The notes under the pieces: generated by a model | The model's input: only the letters and a program-made list of their open reading frames with translations | Told to the model about the DNA's origin: nothing | Databases searched by the model: none | Part shown: piece after piece, positions 35,902 to 44,981 of the stretch | How positions within the stretch are numbered: position 1 is the stretch's first letter | Layout of the letters: the number at the start of each line of letters is the position of its first letter | Program-made: the position numbers and the translations under genes | DNA from: Salinisphaera hydrothermalis C41B8 | GTDB lineage: Bacteria; Pseudomonadota; Gammaproteobacteria; Nevskiales; Salinisphaeraceae | Direction of reading: 5' to 3' | DNA length: 64,000 nucleotides | Assembly: GCF_000732535.1 (NCBI RefSeq) | Contig: NZ_APNK01000007.1 | Coordinates: 90,241-154,240, forward strand

Positions 35902-36744
35902 ATGACCGAGTCAGATCCACTCGCCGGGCGCCGCATCGGCATCCCCGAATCGCGACAGCTTGATCTGTTCGCGGACATGCTCGAGCGTCGCGGCGCGACG
36001 GTACTGCGCTGCCCGCTGGTCGATATTCGCGCCGCGCCGGATCCGGCACCGATCCGTGCCTGGGTCGAGGACGTCCTCGCCCATGGCCTGGACGACATGA
36101 TCTGGCTCACCGGCGAAGGCGTACGGCGCCTGCGAGCCTTCACCGCGGACGATCCGCCCGCCAAGCGCCAGCGCTTCTGGCAAGCGCTCGGCGCCGCTCG
36201 AACGGTTACGCGTGGGCCGAAGCCGGTACGCGAACTCAAGCAGAACGGTATCGATACGAATCTGCCGGCCACCGCGCCAACCACGGCCGGAGTGATCGAA
36301 GCGCTGTCGCAGGTCGATCTGGCTGGCCATCGCGTCGGCGTGCAGCTTTACGGCACCGATCCGAATACACCGCTGATGGACGCGCTGACCGCGCAGGGCG
36401 CCACCGCGCTGCCCGTCGCGCCCTATGTCTATGCCGACCAGGCCGAGAACGCGGCGGTGGAGACGTTCATCGAAGCCATCGTGACGGGCGATCTGGACGC
36501 CGTTGCCTTTACCAGTTCGCCGCAGGTTCGGCGCCTGTTCAAGGTCGCCGCGCGCGGCGAGCGCACCCCGGCGCTGACGTCCGCGTTGGCGCGCTGTTGC
36601 GTGGCCGCGGTCGGCCCGCTGGTGGCCGAGGCGCTGGCCGAGCATGGCGTCGAGACCGATCTCATGCCGGAATCCAACTATTTCATGAAACCGCTGGTCC
36701 GCCGTCTTGTCACGTATTTCGCGGCAAGCGAGCCGGCCGAGTAA
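35902..36744 (+). CDS. Uroporphyrinogen-III synthase family protein
   Basis: The 280-residue product fits the HemD fold: RRIGIPESRQLDLFADMLERRGATVLRCPLVDI at the start, WLTGEGVRRLRAFT, and the second-half pattern DLDAVAFTSSPQVRRLFKVA with AAVGPLVAEALAEHGV. Uroporphyrinogen-III synthase closes the tetrapyrrole ring in haem and sirohaem synthesis. The gene stands alone, not beside hemC. ATG 35902 is chosen because a longer frame starts inside the repeat fragment. Whether it is the main HemD or a divergent paralogue cannot be told here. Confidence 0.72.
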   Translation: MTESDPLAGRRIGIPESRQLDLFADMLERRGATVLRCPLVDIRAAPDPAPIRAWVEDVLAHGLDDMIWLTGEGVRRLRAFTADDPPAKRQRFWQALGAARTVTRGPKPVRELKQNGIDTNLPATAPTTAGVIEALSQVDLAGHRVGVQLYGTDPNTPLMDALTAQGATALPVAPYVYADQAENAAVETFIEAIVTGDLDAVAFTSSPQVRRLFKVAARGERTPALTSALARCCVAAVGPLVAEALAEHGVETDLMPESNYFMKPLVRRLVTYFAASEPAE

Positions 36745-36754
36745 AGGAGTTCTC

Positions 36755-37201
36755 ATGGCGCGCCCCGTCTCCGCCCTGTCGCTGGCCACTGGCCTGACCG
36801 CGCTCGCGGTCGTCCCCTTCCTCGCCGGTGTGTATTACGCCTTCGCCCACTCGGGCGATCAGGCCGCGCCGGCCCTGCACTGGCTGCTGGCTTATCTCGC
36901 GACCATCGTGTCGTTCATCGGCGGCGTGCAATGGGGTCGTATGCTCGCCGCCAAGCAGGCCCCGCCGCAGGACATGGTACTGGCCGTGGTGCCGGCCCTG
37001 ATCGCCTGGCCCGCGTTGCTGATGAGCGGGCCGTGGCCGTTCTTCATGCTGCTGGCCGCGCTGATCATCGCCTGGCTGGGCGACGAGAACGGGGCCCGCC
37101 AGGGCTGGCAGGGGCGCGGGTTCCTCCAGCTGCGTCGTCTGATCACACTGATCGTGGCCGCCTGCGTGGTGGCGATCGGCTGGCGCGTGTTGCGTGGCTG
37201 A
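36755..37201 (+). CDS. DUF3429 family membrane protein
   Basis: The 148-residue product has about four membrane segments and the features of DUF3429: LPFLAGVYYAF-type first helix and YLATIVSFIGGVQWGRML. AAGGAG lies 5 bases before the ATG. The function of the family is unknown. It follows the HemD-like gene by 10 bases and overlaps the hydrolase gene by 8 bases, suggesting one transcript. Confidence 0.75.
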   Translation: MARPVSALSLATGLTALAVVPFLAGVYYAFAHSGDQAAPALHWLLAYLATIVSFIGGVQWGRMLAAKQAPPQDMVLAVVPALIAWPALLMSGPWPFFMLLAALIIAWLGDENGARQGWQGRGFLQLRRLITLIVAACVVAIGWRVLRG

Positions 37202-38072
37202 CGTCCGACCGTTGTCGGTCAGCGAGGAGATCCTGACCGGCGACGACGACGGCGCGTTTCGTATCCTGCGCGTGGACGCCTCGGCCGAGCGCCACGGTGC
37301 CCCGGTCGTGCTGGTGCACGGCATGTTCACCGATCGGCGTTTCTGGCTGTCCGAACGCGAGGTGGGGCTGGCGGCCTATCTCGCGCGCGCCGGTCATCCG
37401 GTAACGATCGTTCAGCGACGCGGCCTGTCGGATTCGCCCCGCTGCATCCGTCGCCGCGGGCTGGCCGAGCATCTGAGCCAGGACCTGCCAGCCGTGGCAC
37501 GACGCGTGGCCCGCAGCCACGAGCGCCCGGCATTCTGGATCGGGCATTCCTTCGGCGGCGTTCTGGCCGCCCGGGCGATCGCGACGCAATTGCCTGGCGA
37601 GGCCGTGGCTGGTCTCGTGCTGCTCGCCAGCCAGTATCAGGTCGGCAAGCGCATGCTCGACCGGCCGGCCAATCTGGCGACAAAAACCTTAACGCGCGTG
37701 CTCGGCCATCTGCCAGCCCGCGCCGCCAGGCTCGGTCCGGTCGATGAGCCGGCCGCGGCCGTATTCGATGCCTGCGACTGGGTCGAAAGCCGACGCGGCG
37801 CGGGGCTCGACACCGAGCTGGCCGCGATCCGCACACCGGTACTGGCGATCAGCGGCGCCGCCGACCGCGTCGATCCCAGCGCGGGCTGTCGTCGCTTCAT
37901 CGAAGCCATCGGCAGCAGCGACAAGACATTCTGGCTCGCCGGCCGAGCCGAAGGTTTCGAAATCGACTATGACCATCCCGGTATCGTCGTCTCCAAACCG
38001 GCTCGGCGCGAGATCTGGCCACGGATCGCGGCCTGGCTCGCCGAACACGAGCCACCTGAATCGTCGACATAA
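37194..38072 (+). CDS. Alpha/beta hydrolase
   Basis: The 292-residue product starts at GTG. It has the oxyanion region VVLVHGMFTDRRFW, the nucleophile elbow GHSFGGVLA (Ser in G-x-S-x-G), a plausible acid in ISGAADRVD and a late His in DYDHPGIV. The substrate cannot be told from sequence; an esterase or lipase is likely. It ends at a strong bidirectional terminator. Confidence 0.8.
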   Translation: MADVRPLSVSEEILTGDDDGAFRILRVDASAERHGAPVVLVHGMFTDRRFWLSEREVGLAAYLARAGHPVTIVQRRGLSDSPRCIRRRGLAEHLSQDLPAVARRVARSHERPAFWIGHSFGGVLAARAIATQLPGEAVAGLVLLASQYQVGKRMLDRPANLATKTLTRVLGHLPARAARLGPVDEPAAAVFDACDWVESRRGAGLDTELAAIRTPVLAISGAADRVDPSAGCRRFIEAIGSSDKTFWLAGRAEGFEIDYDHPGIVVSKPARREIWPRIAAWLAEHEPPESST

Positions 38073-38106
38073 AAAACCGGCGTCACAGCTGCGACGCCGG
38101 CTTTTT
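38071..38106. terminator. Bidirectional rho-independent terminator
   Basis: CCGGCGTC (38077-38084), an 8-base loop, GACGCCGG (38093-38100) form the stem. It is preceded by AAAAAA and followed by TTTTT, so it works on both strands. It separates the hydrolase (+) from the fabG4-like gene (-), which converge on it. Confidence 0.9.
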
Positions 38107-38128
38107 CCCGGCCGGGAACAGCGCGAAC

Positions 38129-39493
38129 TCAGGCGCCGATCAGGCTCTGCCCGCAGACGCGCAGCACATTGCCGGAGACGCCACCGGCACCCGGGGTACA
38201 CAGGAAGGTGATGGTTTCGGCCACATCGCCGGGTGTGCCACCCTGGCCGAGCGAGGCGAGCCGGCGGCCGGCTTCGCGTACGCCGAACGGCATTTCGGCT
38301 GTCATGCGGGTTTCGATGAAGCCGGGGGCGACGGCGTTGACGGTCACGCCGCGGTCGCGCTGGGCATCGGCCCGGCGCTCGACGAAGCCGATCAGGCCCG
38401 CCTTGGTCGCGCCGTAGTTGGTCTGGCCGCGGTTACCGGCGATGCCGCCGATCGAGCACAGGCAGACGACGCGGCCATGCTCGTTGACGATCTGCTCGTC
38501 CATCAAGACGGCATCGACTGCCAGAATCGCCTGCAGATTGATCGCCAGCACCATGTCCCAGTAATGCTCGGGCATGTTGGCCAGCGTCTTGTCGCGCGTC
38601 ACACCGGCGTTGTGGATGACGATGTCGACGCCGCCGAACTTCTCCTTGAGGAAATCGGCGATCTGACGCGGCGCGCTGTCGTCGGTGATGTCCAGCGCCA
38701 GCGCAGTGCCGCCAAATTCGGCCACGGTCGCATCGAGCGTGTCCTTGTCCTGCGGAATATCCAGGCACACCACGTGAGCGCCTTCCGAGGCCAGCCTGGC
38801 CGCGGTGGCCGCACCGATACCGCGCGCCCCGCCGGTCACCAGCGCGGTCTTGCCGGTCAGCGGCTGGGTTTCGGGCGGATCGGCCGGGGCAATACCGGCC
38901 GCGGTGATGGTCAGCGCCTGGCCGTCGACGAACGTGCTGTGGTCGGACAGGAAGAAACGCAGCGGCGTGGCAATACGGGCCTCGGCCCCGGGCTCCACAT
39001 ACAACAGATTGACGGTGGAGCCGAACTTGCCGATCTCCTTGGCAAAAGAACGCGTGAACCCTTCCACCGCGCGAGCGGCCGCGGCCGCGGCGACCGTCGG
39101 CATCGATTCCGGCTGGCTGGTGAGCACGACGACACGGGCGTTCTTCGTCAGTTTGCGGGCGACCGGATGAAAGAATTCATACAACGCCTTGAGATCGGCC
39201 GCGTCGCTCATCTGCGTGGCATCGAACACCAGCGCGTCGTAGCGGTCGTCGTCGGCCGGCTGCGGCTTGTCGCTGGTATCGACGCGGGCACCGGTGCCGG
39301 AAAGCACCGTATTGATCGTGTCGCGGGCGCCTGCGCCGGGTCGGGCGCCGAACAATACGCGCTGGCCCTCGAGAAAACGGGCCTGATAGGGGCCCTCGGC
39401 GCGCGCGAGCTCGACCGGCGTCGGGATGCCGAGCGCGCCCATGAACTTGCGCAGCGTGGGTTTGGAGGCGGCGTTGACCAGATAGTCGCTCAT
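38129..39493 (-). CDS. FabG4-type 3-oxoacyl reductase (two-domain SDR)
   Basis: The 454-residue protein is about twice the usual FabG size. An N-terminal degenerate Rossmann-like part (residues 1-205) is joined to a full short-chain dehydrogenase: TALVTGGARGIGAATAARLA for cofactor binding, HNAGVTRDKTL, catalytic Ser in CSIGGIAGNRGQ and YGATK with Tyr and Lys. This is the pattern of high-molecular-weight FabG4, which reduces 3-oxoacyl-CoA. ATG 39493 is used rather than the upstream frame to 39694. The context is fatty-acid metabolism. Confidence 0.88.
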   Translation of the reverse strand: MSDYLVNAASKPTLRKFMGALGIPTPVELARAEGPYQARFLEGQRVLFGARPGAGARDTINTVLSGTGARVDTSDKPQPADDDRYDALVFDATQMSDAADLKALYEFFHPVARKLTKNARVVVLTSQPESMPTVAAAAAARAVEGFTRSFAKEIGKFGSTVNLLYVEPGAEARIATPLRFFLSDHSTFVDGQALTITAAGIAPADPPETQPLTGKTALVTGGARGIGAATAARLASEGAHVVCLDIPQDKDTLDATVAEFGGTALALDITDDSAPRQIADFLKEKFGGVDIVIHNAGVTRDKTLANMPEHYWDMVLAINLQAILAVDAVLMDEQIVNEHGRVVCLCSIGGIAGNRGQTNYGATKAGLIGFVERRADAQRDRGVTVNAVAPGFIETRMTAEMPFGVREAGRRLASLGQGGTPGDVAETITFLCTPGAGGVSGNVLRVCGQSLIGA

Positions 39494-39597
39494 CGGAAAA
39501 TCGTCCTGTCGTTCTGATCGAGCCGGCCGGACAACATTGCCCGGCCGGCTCGCGAATAATATTCGTGCAGCGCGCGGCTTGGTGCGCGCGGTCCCGA

Positions 39598-39876
39598 TCA
39601 ACCGTATTCGGCTTCGATCTTGTCGACCTCGGCGACGTACGCCGCCATCGCCTCCTCGCGGCTCATGCCTTCGTTGTCTTTCCAGGCCATCCACTTGTAG
39701 CGGGCGACCGGATTCAGCATGCCGGGTTTCTTGCCGGTCACGTCGCCGTCGACGGCCTGGCGATACAGGCCATACATCTTGAGCTGGAATTCCTGCGATG
39801 GCTTGAAGTCGCCGTCCGACGGCGCGTTGCGCACCTTGTCGACGGCCGCGTCGAAGCGTTGTTTGATATCGGACAT
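39598..39876 (-). CDS. Acyl-CoA-binding protein (ACBP)
   Basis: The 92-residue protein matches the four-helix ACBP family known best from eukaryotes: FDAAVDKVRNAP, LKMYGLYRQAVDGDV, GMLNPVARYKWMAWKDNEGMSREEAMAAYVAEV. The conserved Tyr/Lys/Trp ligands for the acyl-CoA head group are visible in YGLYRQA and RYKWMAW. It would carry or buffer long-chain acyl-CoA. It lies between FabG4-like and hydrolase genes of a lipid cluster. ACBPs are patchy in bacteria. Confidence 0.92.
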   Translation of the reverse strand: MSDIKQRFDAAVDKVRNAPSDGDFKPSQEFQLKMYGLYRQAVDGDVTGKKPGMLNPVARYKWMAWKDNEGMSREEAMAAYVAEVDKIEAEYG

Positions 39877-39889
39877 GGTCGTGATCTCC

Positions 39890-41089
39890 TCAACTATTGA
39901 TCTGGTGGCGAGGCATCGGCGCATCAAGCCTCGGCGCCAGCCACTCGGTTAAAGCCAGATAAACATCGTCGTGATGAACCAGTGCGAAATGGGTCATGCC
40001 ATAGAAAACGCAGCCATCGACGTCCGCGTCGTCAAGCGCGCGCGGATGGTCGAAGGCGCTGTCGACGGTCACGAGCAGATCGCCGAGCACGCGACCAATC
40101 GGGTCCTCATCGGAACGACCGAGCGAGGCCGCAACCAGGAAGCAGCCGGTCGGCGAGGCCGGATCGCGCTCCGTGGATACCAGACCGTGGCGCAGATTCT
40201 TCACGCCGGCGCTGCGCACATCGCCGATCGCATGAAAGGCCCGTGTATAGCGCGACCAGGCAAGACCGCGATTGAGCGACTCGCCGAGCCGCTCCAGCGG
40301 CGCGCCGCGATGCGGCGAGCCCAGGCAGATCAGATCGGCCAGCAACTGCGGCCAGCGATGACCGGCTGCACGCCCGGCCTCGATCGCGGCGCGCAGCACC
40401 AGGCCACCCATGCTGTGCCCGATGGCCGTCACGCGCTCCAGCGGCGCCGGCCAGGCGGCCACAAGCCGCTCCAGCCGCGCGGCCAGTTCGGCGCCGTTGG
40501 CGGCGATATCACGGCCCGAGTTGTAGCGCAGACGCAGCGCGGCATAACCATGATCGGCCGCCAGGCGCTCGCCGAAGTCGGGCTGATCGCCATGGCGCCA
40601 GTAGCGGTCGTTCATGCCGAGGCCGTGCACCAGCAGTACGAGGCGCGGCCGGGCGGCGATCGGGCCGAGGCCGCGCGGATCGTCGTCGGCCAGCGTTTGT
40701 CCCTCGGCGTCGACGAAGGCCATCGGCAGCGCCAGTTCGTTACCGGTGGCCTCCAGATGATCGCCCACGGCGCCGTTGAGCGCGCTGCGCAGGGCGAGCC
40801 ACGCCCCGCCGCTCGCGGGGTCGTCCGGCAAGGCGTCGCGAGTCAGCCCGGCCAGGCCGCGGGCGGCGGCAAAACTGACCCCGCCGATGGTGCGCACGCT
40901 GGCATAGCTCAGCCCGCTGATCGCGCGCTCCGGCCAGTTCACAGGGTTCACCGCCGCGCCGGTGTCGGCGATGGCGCGATGCGCGTTTTCGACCAGATTC
41001 ACCGTGCCGGCATAAACATCCGCCGCCGCCGCCAGCCCGCCTCGGAGCCAGACGCCGTAGCCCGTGGTGCCATGTTTCTGTGCGTTCAT
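39890..41089 (-). CDS. Alpha/beta hydrolase, lipase-like
   Basis: From ATG 41089 the product has 399 residues. The hydrolase core starts near residue 145: LVLLVHGLGMNDRYW (oxyanion hole), IGHSMGGLVLRAA (nucleophile Ser) and CLGSPHRGAPLERLG, seen in lipases that act on large substrates. A late His lies in YGMTHFALVHHDDVY. The first 140 residues are an Ala-rich helical region (VYAGTVNLVENAHRAIADTG). The start overlaps the serine hydrolase stop by 4 bases. Triglyceride, polyester or wax substrates are all possible. Confidence 0.8.
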   Translation of the reverse strand: MNAQKHGTTGYGVWLRGGLAAAADVYAGTVNLVENAHRAIADTGAAVNPVNWPERAISGLSYASVRTIGGVSFAAARGLAGLTRDALPDDPASGGAWLALRSALNGAVGDHLEATGNELALPMAFVDAEGQTLADDDPRGLGPIAARPRLVLLVHGLGMNDRYWRHGDQPDFGERLAADHGYAALRLRYNSGRDIAANGAELAARLERLVAAWPAPLERVTAIGHSMGGLVLRAAIEAGRAAGHRWPQLLADLICLGSPHRGAPLERLGESLNRGLAWSRYTRAFHAIGDVRSAGVKNLRHGLVSTERDPASPTGCFLVAASLGRSDEDPIGRVLGDLLVTVDSAFDHPRALDDADVDGCVFYGMTHFALVHHDDVYLALTEWLAPRLDAPMPRHQINS

Positions 41090-42351
41090 GCCCGTAACCC
41101 GCCGCAATGATGGTTGAGCACGCCGAGACTCCGCATGAGCGTGACCAGATGCCCGCCCAGAATCGCCTTGCCGGTGGTCATCAGGGCGGCGGAGATGCCG
41201 CGCGATGGATCGGCCCAGCCGAGAATGTTCATGAAGCCGAGATGGCCGTAGGCGGCGCCGCACATCGGGCCGTACAGCCCGATCGGGTTCATGCCGAGCA
41301 TCAACCCTTCGCTATAGCGCATCGGAATCTTGAGCGTACGGTCGAGAAACTGATTCGACGCCGGCCGGAGCGCGCGCGCCAGCGTCGCCGGCTCGAACAG
41401 CCGGCGGCCCTGATAGATGCCGTCGTCGAGCAGCATCTGATAGAAGCGCGACAGTTCTTCGGCGGTCGCGTACAGATTGCCGGCCGGGATCACCGCGTCC
41501 ATGAAGAAATCCCGGTTGGAGATATCCACGACTTCCTCGAACGGGACCGACAACGCCTCCTCGGCCCAGCGCGATACCGGCCAGCGCACGGGCTGCCCGG
41601 CGACGTGATTCTCGGCCACGCGTGATCGCGAGCGACCATCCAGGCCATAGGTGAAATAACGCATGCCGAGCGGCTTGCGCAGCCTCGAATCCAGATACTC
41701 GGTGACCGAACTCCCGGTAACGCGCCGTATGACTTCGCCGAGAATGAAGCCGCCGGTGAACGCATGATAGGCCAACCGCCGGCCGCCGGCCTCGGCCGGC
41801 ATGTCGCAGATCCGTTCGATACACCGATCCCAGTCGGTCAGCACTTCCGGCCCATGGCCCTCCGCGCTGAACTGCGGAAAACCGCCCTGATGGGCAAGCA
41901 CCTGGGCGATCGTCGTATGCGTCTTGCCGTCGCCGGAAAACGCCGGCAGATAATGCGAGACCGGCCGATCCAGGTCGATGCCCCCTTCTTCGGCGAGCTT
42001 GTGTGTGAGCAGCGCGATCACGGCCTTGCTGGCCGAAAACAGACACACCGGCGTATCCGGTTCGGCGACCCGAGCGTTCAAGGCCAGCGGACGTTCCGGC
42101 GCCAGCCCGCGCGCATAGCCGATCGAGCGGTTGAGCACGATCCGGCCATGCCGGCGCAGACAGAACGTCACCGCCGGGTAGATTCGCGTGCCGAACATAT
42201 CGTCGAGCATCGCCTCGGCGATGGCCGCCACCGCCTCTTCGCTGAGGCCGGCGTCCTGTGGCGCGCACTCGGCGCCCCGGTCGATACGAACGAGATCCGC
42301 CGGATCGTCATCGAGAACGATCCGGCGGGTTCCGGGCAACGTGAAGTTCAT
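41086..42351 (-). CDS. Serine hydrolase of the beta-lactamase/EstB family
   Basis: The 421-residue product has the class C-like catalytic SxxK motif as SASK in VCLFSASKAVIALLTHKLAEEG, and a following YHAF motif that may supply the Tyr base. There is no signal peptide, so it is probably a cytoplasmic esterase rather than a secreted beta-lactamase. It overlaps fadE and the lipase-like gene by 4 bases each. Its place in the operon suggests ester or lipid turnover. Confidence 0.85.
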   Translation of the reverse strand: MNFTLPGTRRIVLDDDPADLVRIDRGAECAPQDAGLSEEAVAAIAEAMLDDMFGTRIYPAVTFCLRRHGRIVLNRSIGYARGLAPERPLALNARVAEPDTPVCLFSASKAVIALLTHKLAEEGGIDLDRPVSHYLPAFSGDGKTHTTIAQVLAHQGGFPQFSAEGHGPEVLTDWDRCIERICDMPAEAGGRRLAYHAFTGGFILGEVIRRVTGSSVTEYLDSRLRKPLGMRYFTYGLDGRSRSRVAENHVAGQPVRWPVSRWAEEALSVPFEEVVDISNRDFFMDAVIPAGNLYATAEELSRFYQMLLDDGIYQGRRLFEPATLARALRPASNQFLDRTLKIPMRYSEGLMLGMNPIGLYGPMCGAAYGHLGFMNILGWADPSRGISAALMTTGKAILGGHLVTLMRSLGVLNHHCGGLRA

Positions 42352-44846
42352 GACACCTTGCGCCACTCGGCCGATTCCGCCTCCGCGCGCCGTGCTTCTT
42401 CGGAATGCGGGTTGAACAGATATTCCTTGGAGAAATCGTCGGTCAGCAACACGTCATAGCGCAGCACGTCGTATTCGCGCAGCTGTTCAGCCTGGCGTTC
42501 GTCGAGCCGGCCCTTGGTTACCGCGTCCTGCAATTGCTCTTCGATGGTCGCGCCTTCGATCTCACCGTGCTTCACACCGCGCAGGAAATCACCGTAGAAC
42601 GGATCGACTTCCTTGAGTTTTTCGTAGGCGGCCATCAGGCGGCCGGTCGGGTCGTTCTCGCCGCGCCCAACATAGATGTCGTAGCTCATGCGCTTGCCAA
42701 AGGCCGAGTTGAGGTCCATAGCCGACATCATGTCGCAAAGTCGGCCGTTGAGGGCATCGCTCGGGCCGGAAAACCGACGGCCGGTCGGCAGCGCCACGAT
42801 GGAGAGCAACGGCCGCAGCGCCTTGATCGGGTAGTTGCGCACGAATTCGTGGAACGCCGATTCGATGGCATGGAGGTGATATTCCAGCGCCCAGGTCGCA
42901 TGCACCACGTCTTCGTCGGTCGCGCCATGTTCCTCGAAGCCCTTGAGCGTGGCCGACGCCATGTACAGATGCGACAGTACGTCGCCGAGCCGCGCCGAGG
43001 TCGATTCCTTCAACTTCAGCGCGCCGCCCAGGCTGCCCATCGACACATCGGCCGAAAACGCCAGTGCGGCCGAGAAGCGTTCCAGATGGCGATAGTAGTC
43101 GGCCATCACGTTGTCGACCGGTGCCTTGGCCAGCCGCGCGCCGGTCAGGCCTAGCGTGAACGCCCGTACCATGCGATTGATCGAATAGCCGATATGCGAG
43201 AACAGCAGGCGGTCGAACGTGCGCAGGCCGGTCTTGAAGTCGGGATCGTGCGCGGCCTCCATCTCGGACAGCACATACGGATGGCAGCGGATCGCACCCT
43301 GGCCGAAGATCATCAGGCTGCGCGTCATCACGTTCGCGCCTTCCACCGTGATCGCCACCGGCAACGCTTGATAGGCCGCCGCCAGATAGTTGCGCGGGCC
43401 CATGATGATGCCGCGGCCGGAATGGATGTCCATGGCGTGGTTGATGACCGTGCGCATCATCTCGGTCGAGTGATACTTGATCATCGCCGTGACCACGCTC
43501 GGCGTGCAGTGATCCACGCCGGAGGCGGTGAGATTGCGCACGTTTTCCAGAATGTAGGCATAGCCGCCGATCACGCCGAGGCCTTCGCGCACGCCCTCGA
43601 AGTTGCCGATCTCGGTGCCGAACTGGCGCCGGATACGCGCATACGCCGAGGTGATGCCGTACATGCCCTTGCCGGTCGCGGTGGACAGCGCCGGCAGCGA
43701 GATACCGCGCCCGGCCGACAGGCATTCCACCAGCATGCGCCAGCCCTTGCCGGCCTGTTCCGGGCCGCCGATGATCGCATCGATCGGCACGAACACATCC
43801 TTGCCGTGGATCGGCCCGTTCATGAATACCGCGCCCGGATAATGCCGGCGGCCGATCTCCACGCCCGGCGTGTCCGTGGACAGCAGCGCACAGGTGATGC
43901 CGTAATCGACTTTGTCCGGATCGCCCAGCAGGCCGTCCGGATCCTTGAGCTTGAAAGCCAGGCCCATGACGGTCGCGACCGGGGCGAGCGTGATGTAGCG
44001 CTTGTTGAAAGTCAGGCTCAGGCCGAGCACTTCTTCGCCGTCGATGGTGCGCCGGGTAACGATGCCGGTATCCGGCATCTGGGTGGCATCGGAACCGACC
44101 TCGACCCCGGTGAGCGCGAAGCACGGCAGCTCGCGTCCGTTGGCCAGCCCCGGCAACCACTGTTCCTGCTGTGCCTTGGTGCCGTAATGCACCAGCAGCT
44201 CGCCCGGACCGAGCGAGTTCGGGACCATGACGGTGACCGCCGCGGTCAGCGAACGGGTGGCGATCTTGGCCACCACGCAGGACTGGGCATAGGCCGAAAA
44301 CCCCAACCCGCCGTGCTCTTTCGGAATGAGCATGGCGAAGAAGCGATTGTTGCGGATGTAATCCCAGACCGGCTCGGGCAGATCCTTCAGCTCGAAGTTG
44401 ACCTCCCAGTCGTCGATCATGGCGCAGAGTTGCTCGGCTTCGTTGTCGAGAAACGCCTGTTCCTCGTCGGTCAGCTTCGTGAGCTTGAAATCGAGCAGTT
44501 GATTCCAGTCCGGACGGCCGCGAAACATTTCGCCTTCCCACCAGACCTCGCCGGCTTCGATCGCTTCTTTCTCGGTGGCGCCCATTTCCGGAAGGATGCG
44601 TCGAAACACGCGATACAGCGGCCGGCTCATCAGCATTCGCCGCAACGGCACGACATTGAACGCGATTGCTGGAATCGCGAACACCACGGCCGCGATCACG
44701 AGGCCGACCGGCCCGTAGAAGCCCACCGCCCAGAACGCCACCAGCACGAGCGCAGTGACGGCCGTGAACAGGCGCAGGGATATTCCGCGATAAAACAGGG
44801 TCCAATACAGACCGATAAGAATCAGCGCCGTAATCAGTCCGAACAT
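42348..44846 (-). CDS. fadE: Acyl-CoA dehydrogenase FadE
   Basis: FadE does the first oxidation of acyl-CoA in beta-oxidation. The 832-residue size (E. coli 814) and two N-terminal membrane helices (FGLITALILIGLYWTLFY and following) mark the FadE class. ACAD motifs include FAMLIPKEHGGLGFSAYAQS, CFALTGVEVGSDA and GLGVIGGYAYILENVRNLTASG. ATG 44846 has GAGG upstream; the frame is open to 44891. The divergent TetR-family gene is a likely repressor. Confidence 0.95.
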   Translation of the reverse strand: MFGLITALILIGLYWTLFYRGISLRLFTAVTALVLVAFWAVGFYGPVGLVIAAVVFAIPAIAFNVVPLRRMLMSRPLYRVFRRILPEMGATEKEAIEAGEVWWEGEMFRGRPDWNQLLDFKLTKLTDEEQAFLDNEAEQLCAMIDDWEVNFELKDLPEPVWDYIRNNRFFAMLIPKEHGGLGFSAYAQSCVVAKIATRSLTAAVTVMVPNSLGPGELLVHYGTKAQQEQWLPGLANGRELPCFALTGVEVGSDATQMPDTGIVTRRTIDGEEVLGLSLTFNKRYITLAPVATVMGLAFKLKDPDGLLGDPDKVDYGITCALLSTDTPGVEIGRRHYPGAVFMNGPIHGKDVFVPIDAIIGGPEQAGKGWRMLVECLSAGRGISLPALSTATGKGMYGITSAYARIRRQFGTEIGNFEGVREGLGVIGGYAYILENVRNLTASGVDHCTPSVVTAMIKYHSTEMMRTVINHAMDIHSGRGIIMGPRNYLAAAYQALPVAITVEGANVMTRSLMIFGQGAIRCHPYVLSEMEAAHDPDFKTGLRTFDRLLFSHIGYSINRMVRAFTLGLTGARLAKAPVDNVMADYYRHLERFSAALAFSADVSMGSLGGALKLKESTSARLGDVLSHLYMASATLKGFEEHGATDEDVVHATWALEYHLHAIESAFHEFVRNYPIKALRPLLSIVALPTGRRFSGPSDALNGRLCDMMSAMDLNSAFGKRMSYDIYVGRGENDPTGRLMAAYEKLKEVDPFYGDFLRGVKHGEIEGATIEEQLQDAVTKGRLDERQAEQLREYDVLRYDVLLTDDFSKEYLFNPHSEEARRAEAESAEWRKVS

Positions 44847-44981
44847 GACGACCTCGCCAAACAGAGAAACCGGAGGGCTCTCACGCCGCATCGAAGCGAC
44901 GTTTTTTGTAGAAAGCCCTTTTCAAAAAGATCGATTTTCAGATAATACCAACGGGATGATCGCCGTCAAGCAGGTCTGTTC

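Noticed and set aside
43194..44945. Open frame of 583 codons on the plus strand opposite fadE.
   Set aside because: Composition (His, Arg, Gln, Ala-rich) is typical of a shadow frame and fadE is unambiguous on the other strand.
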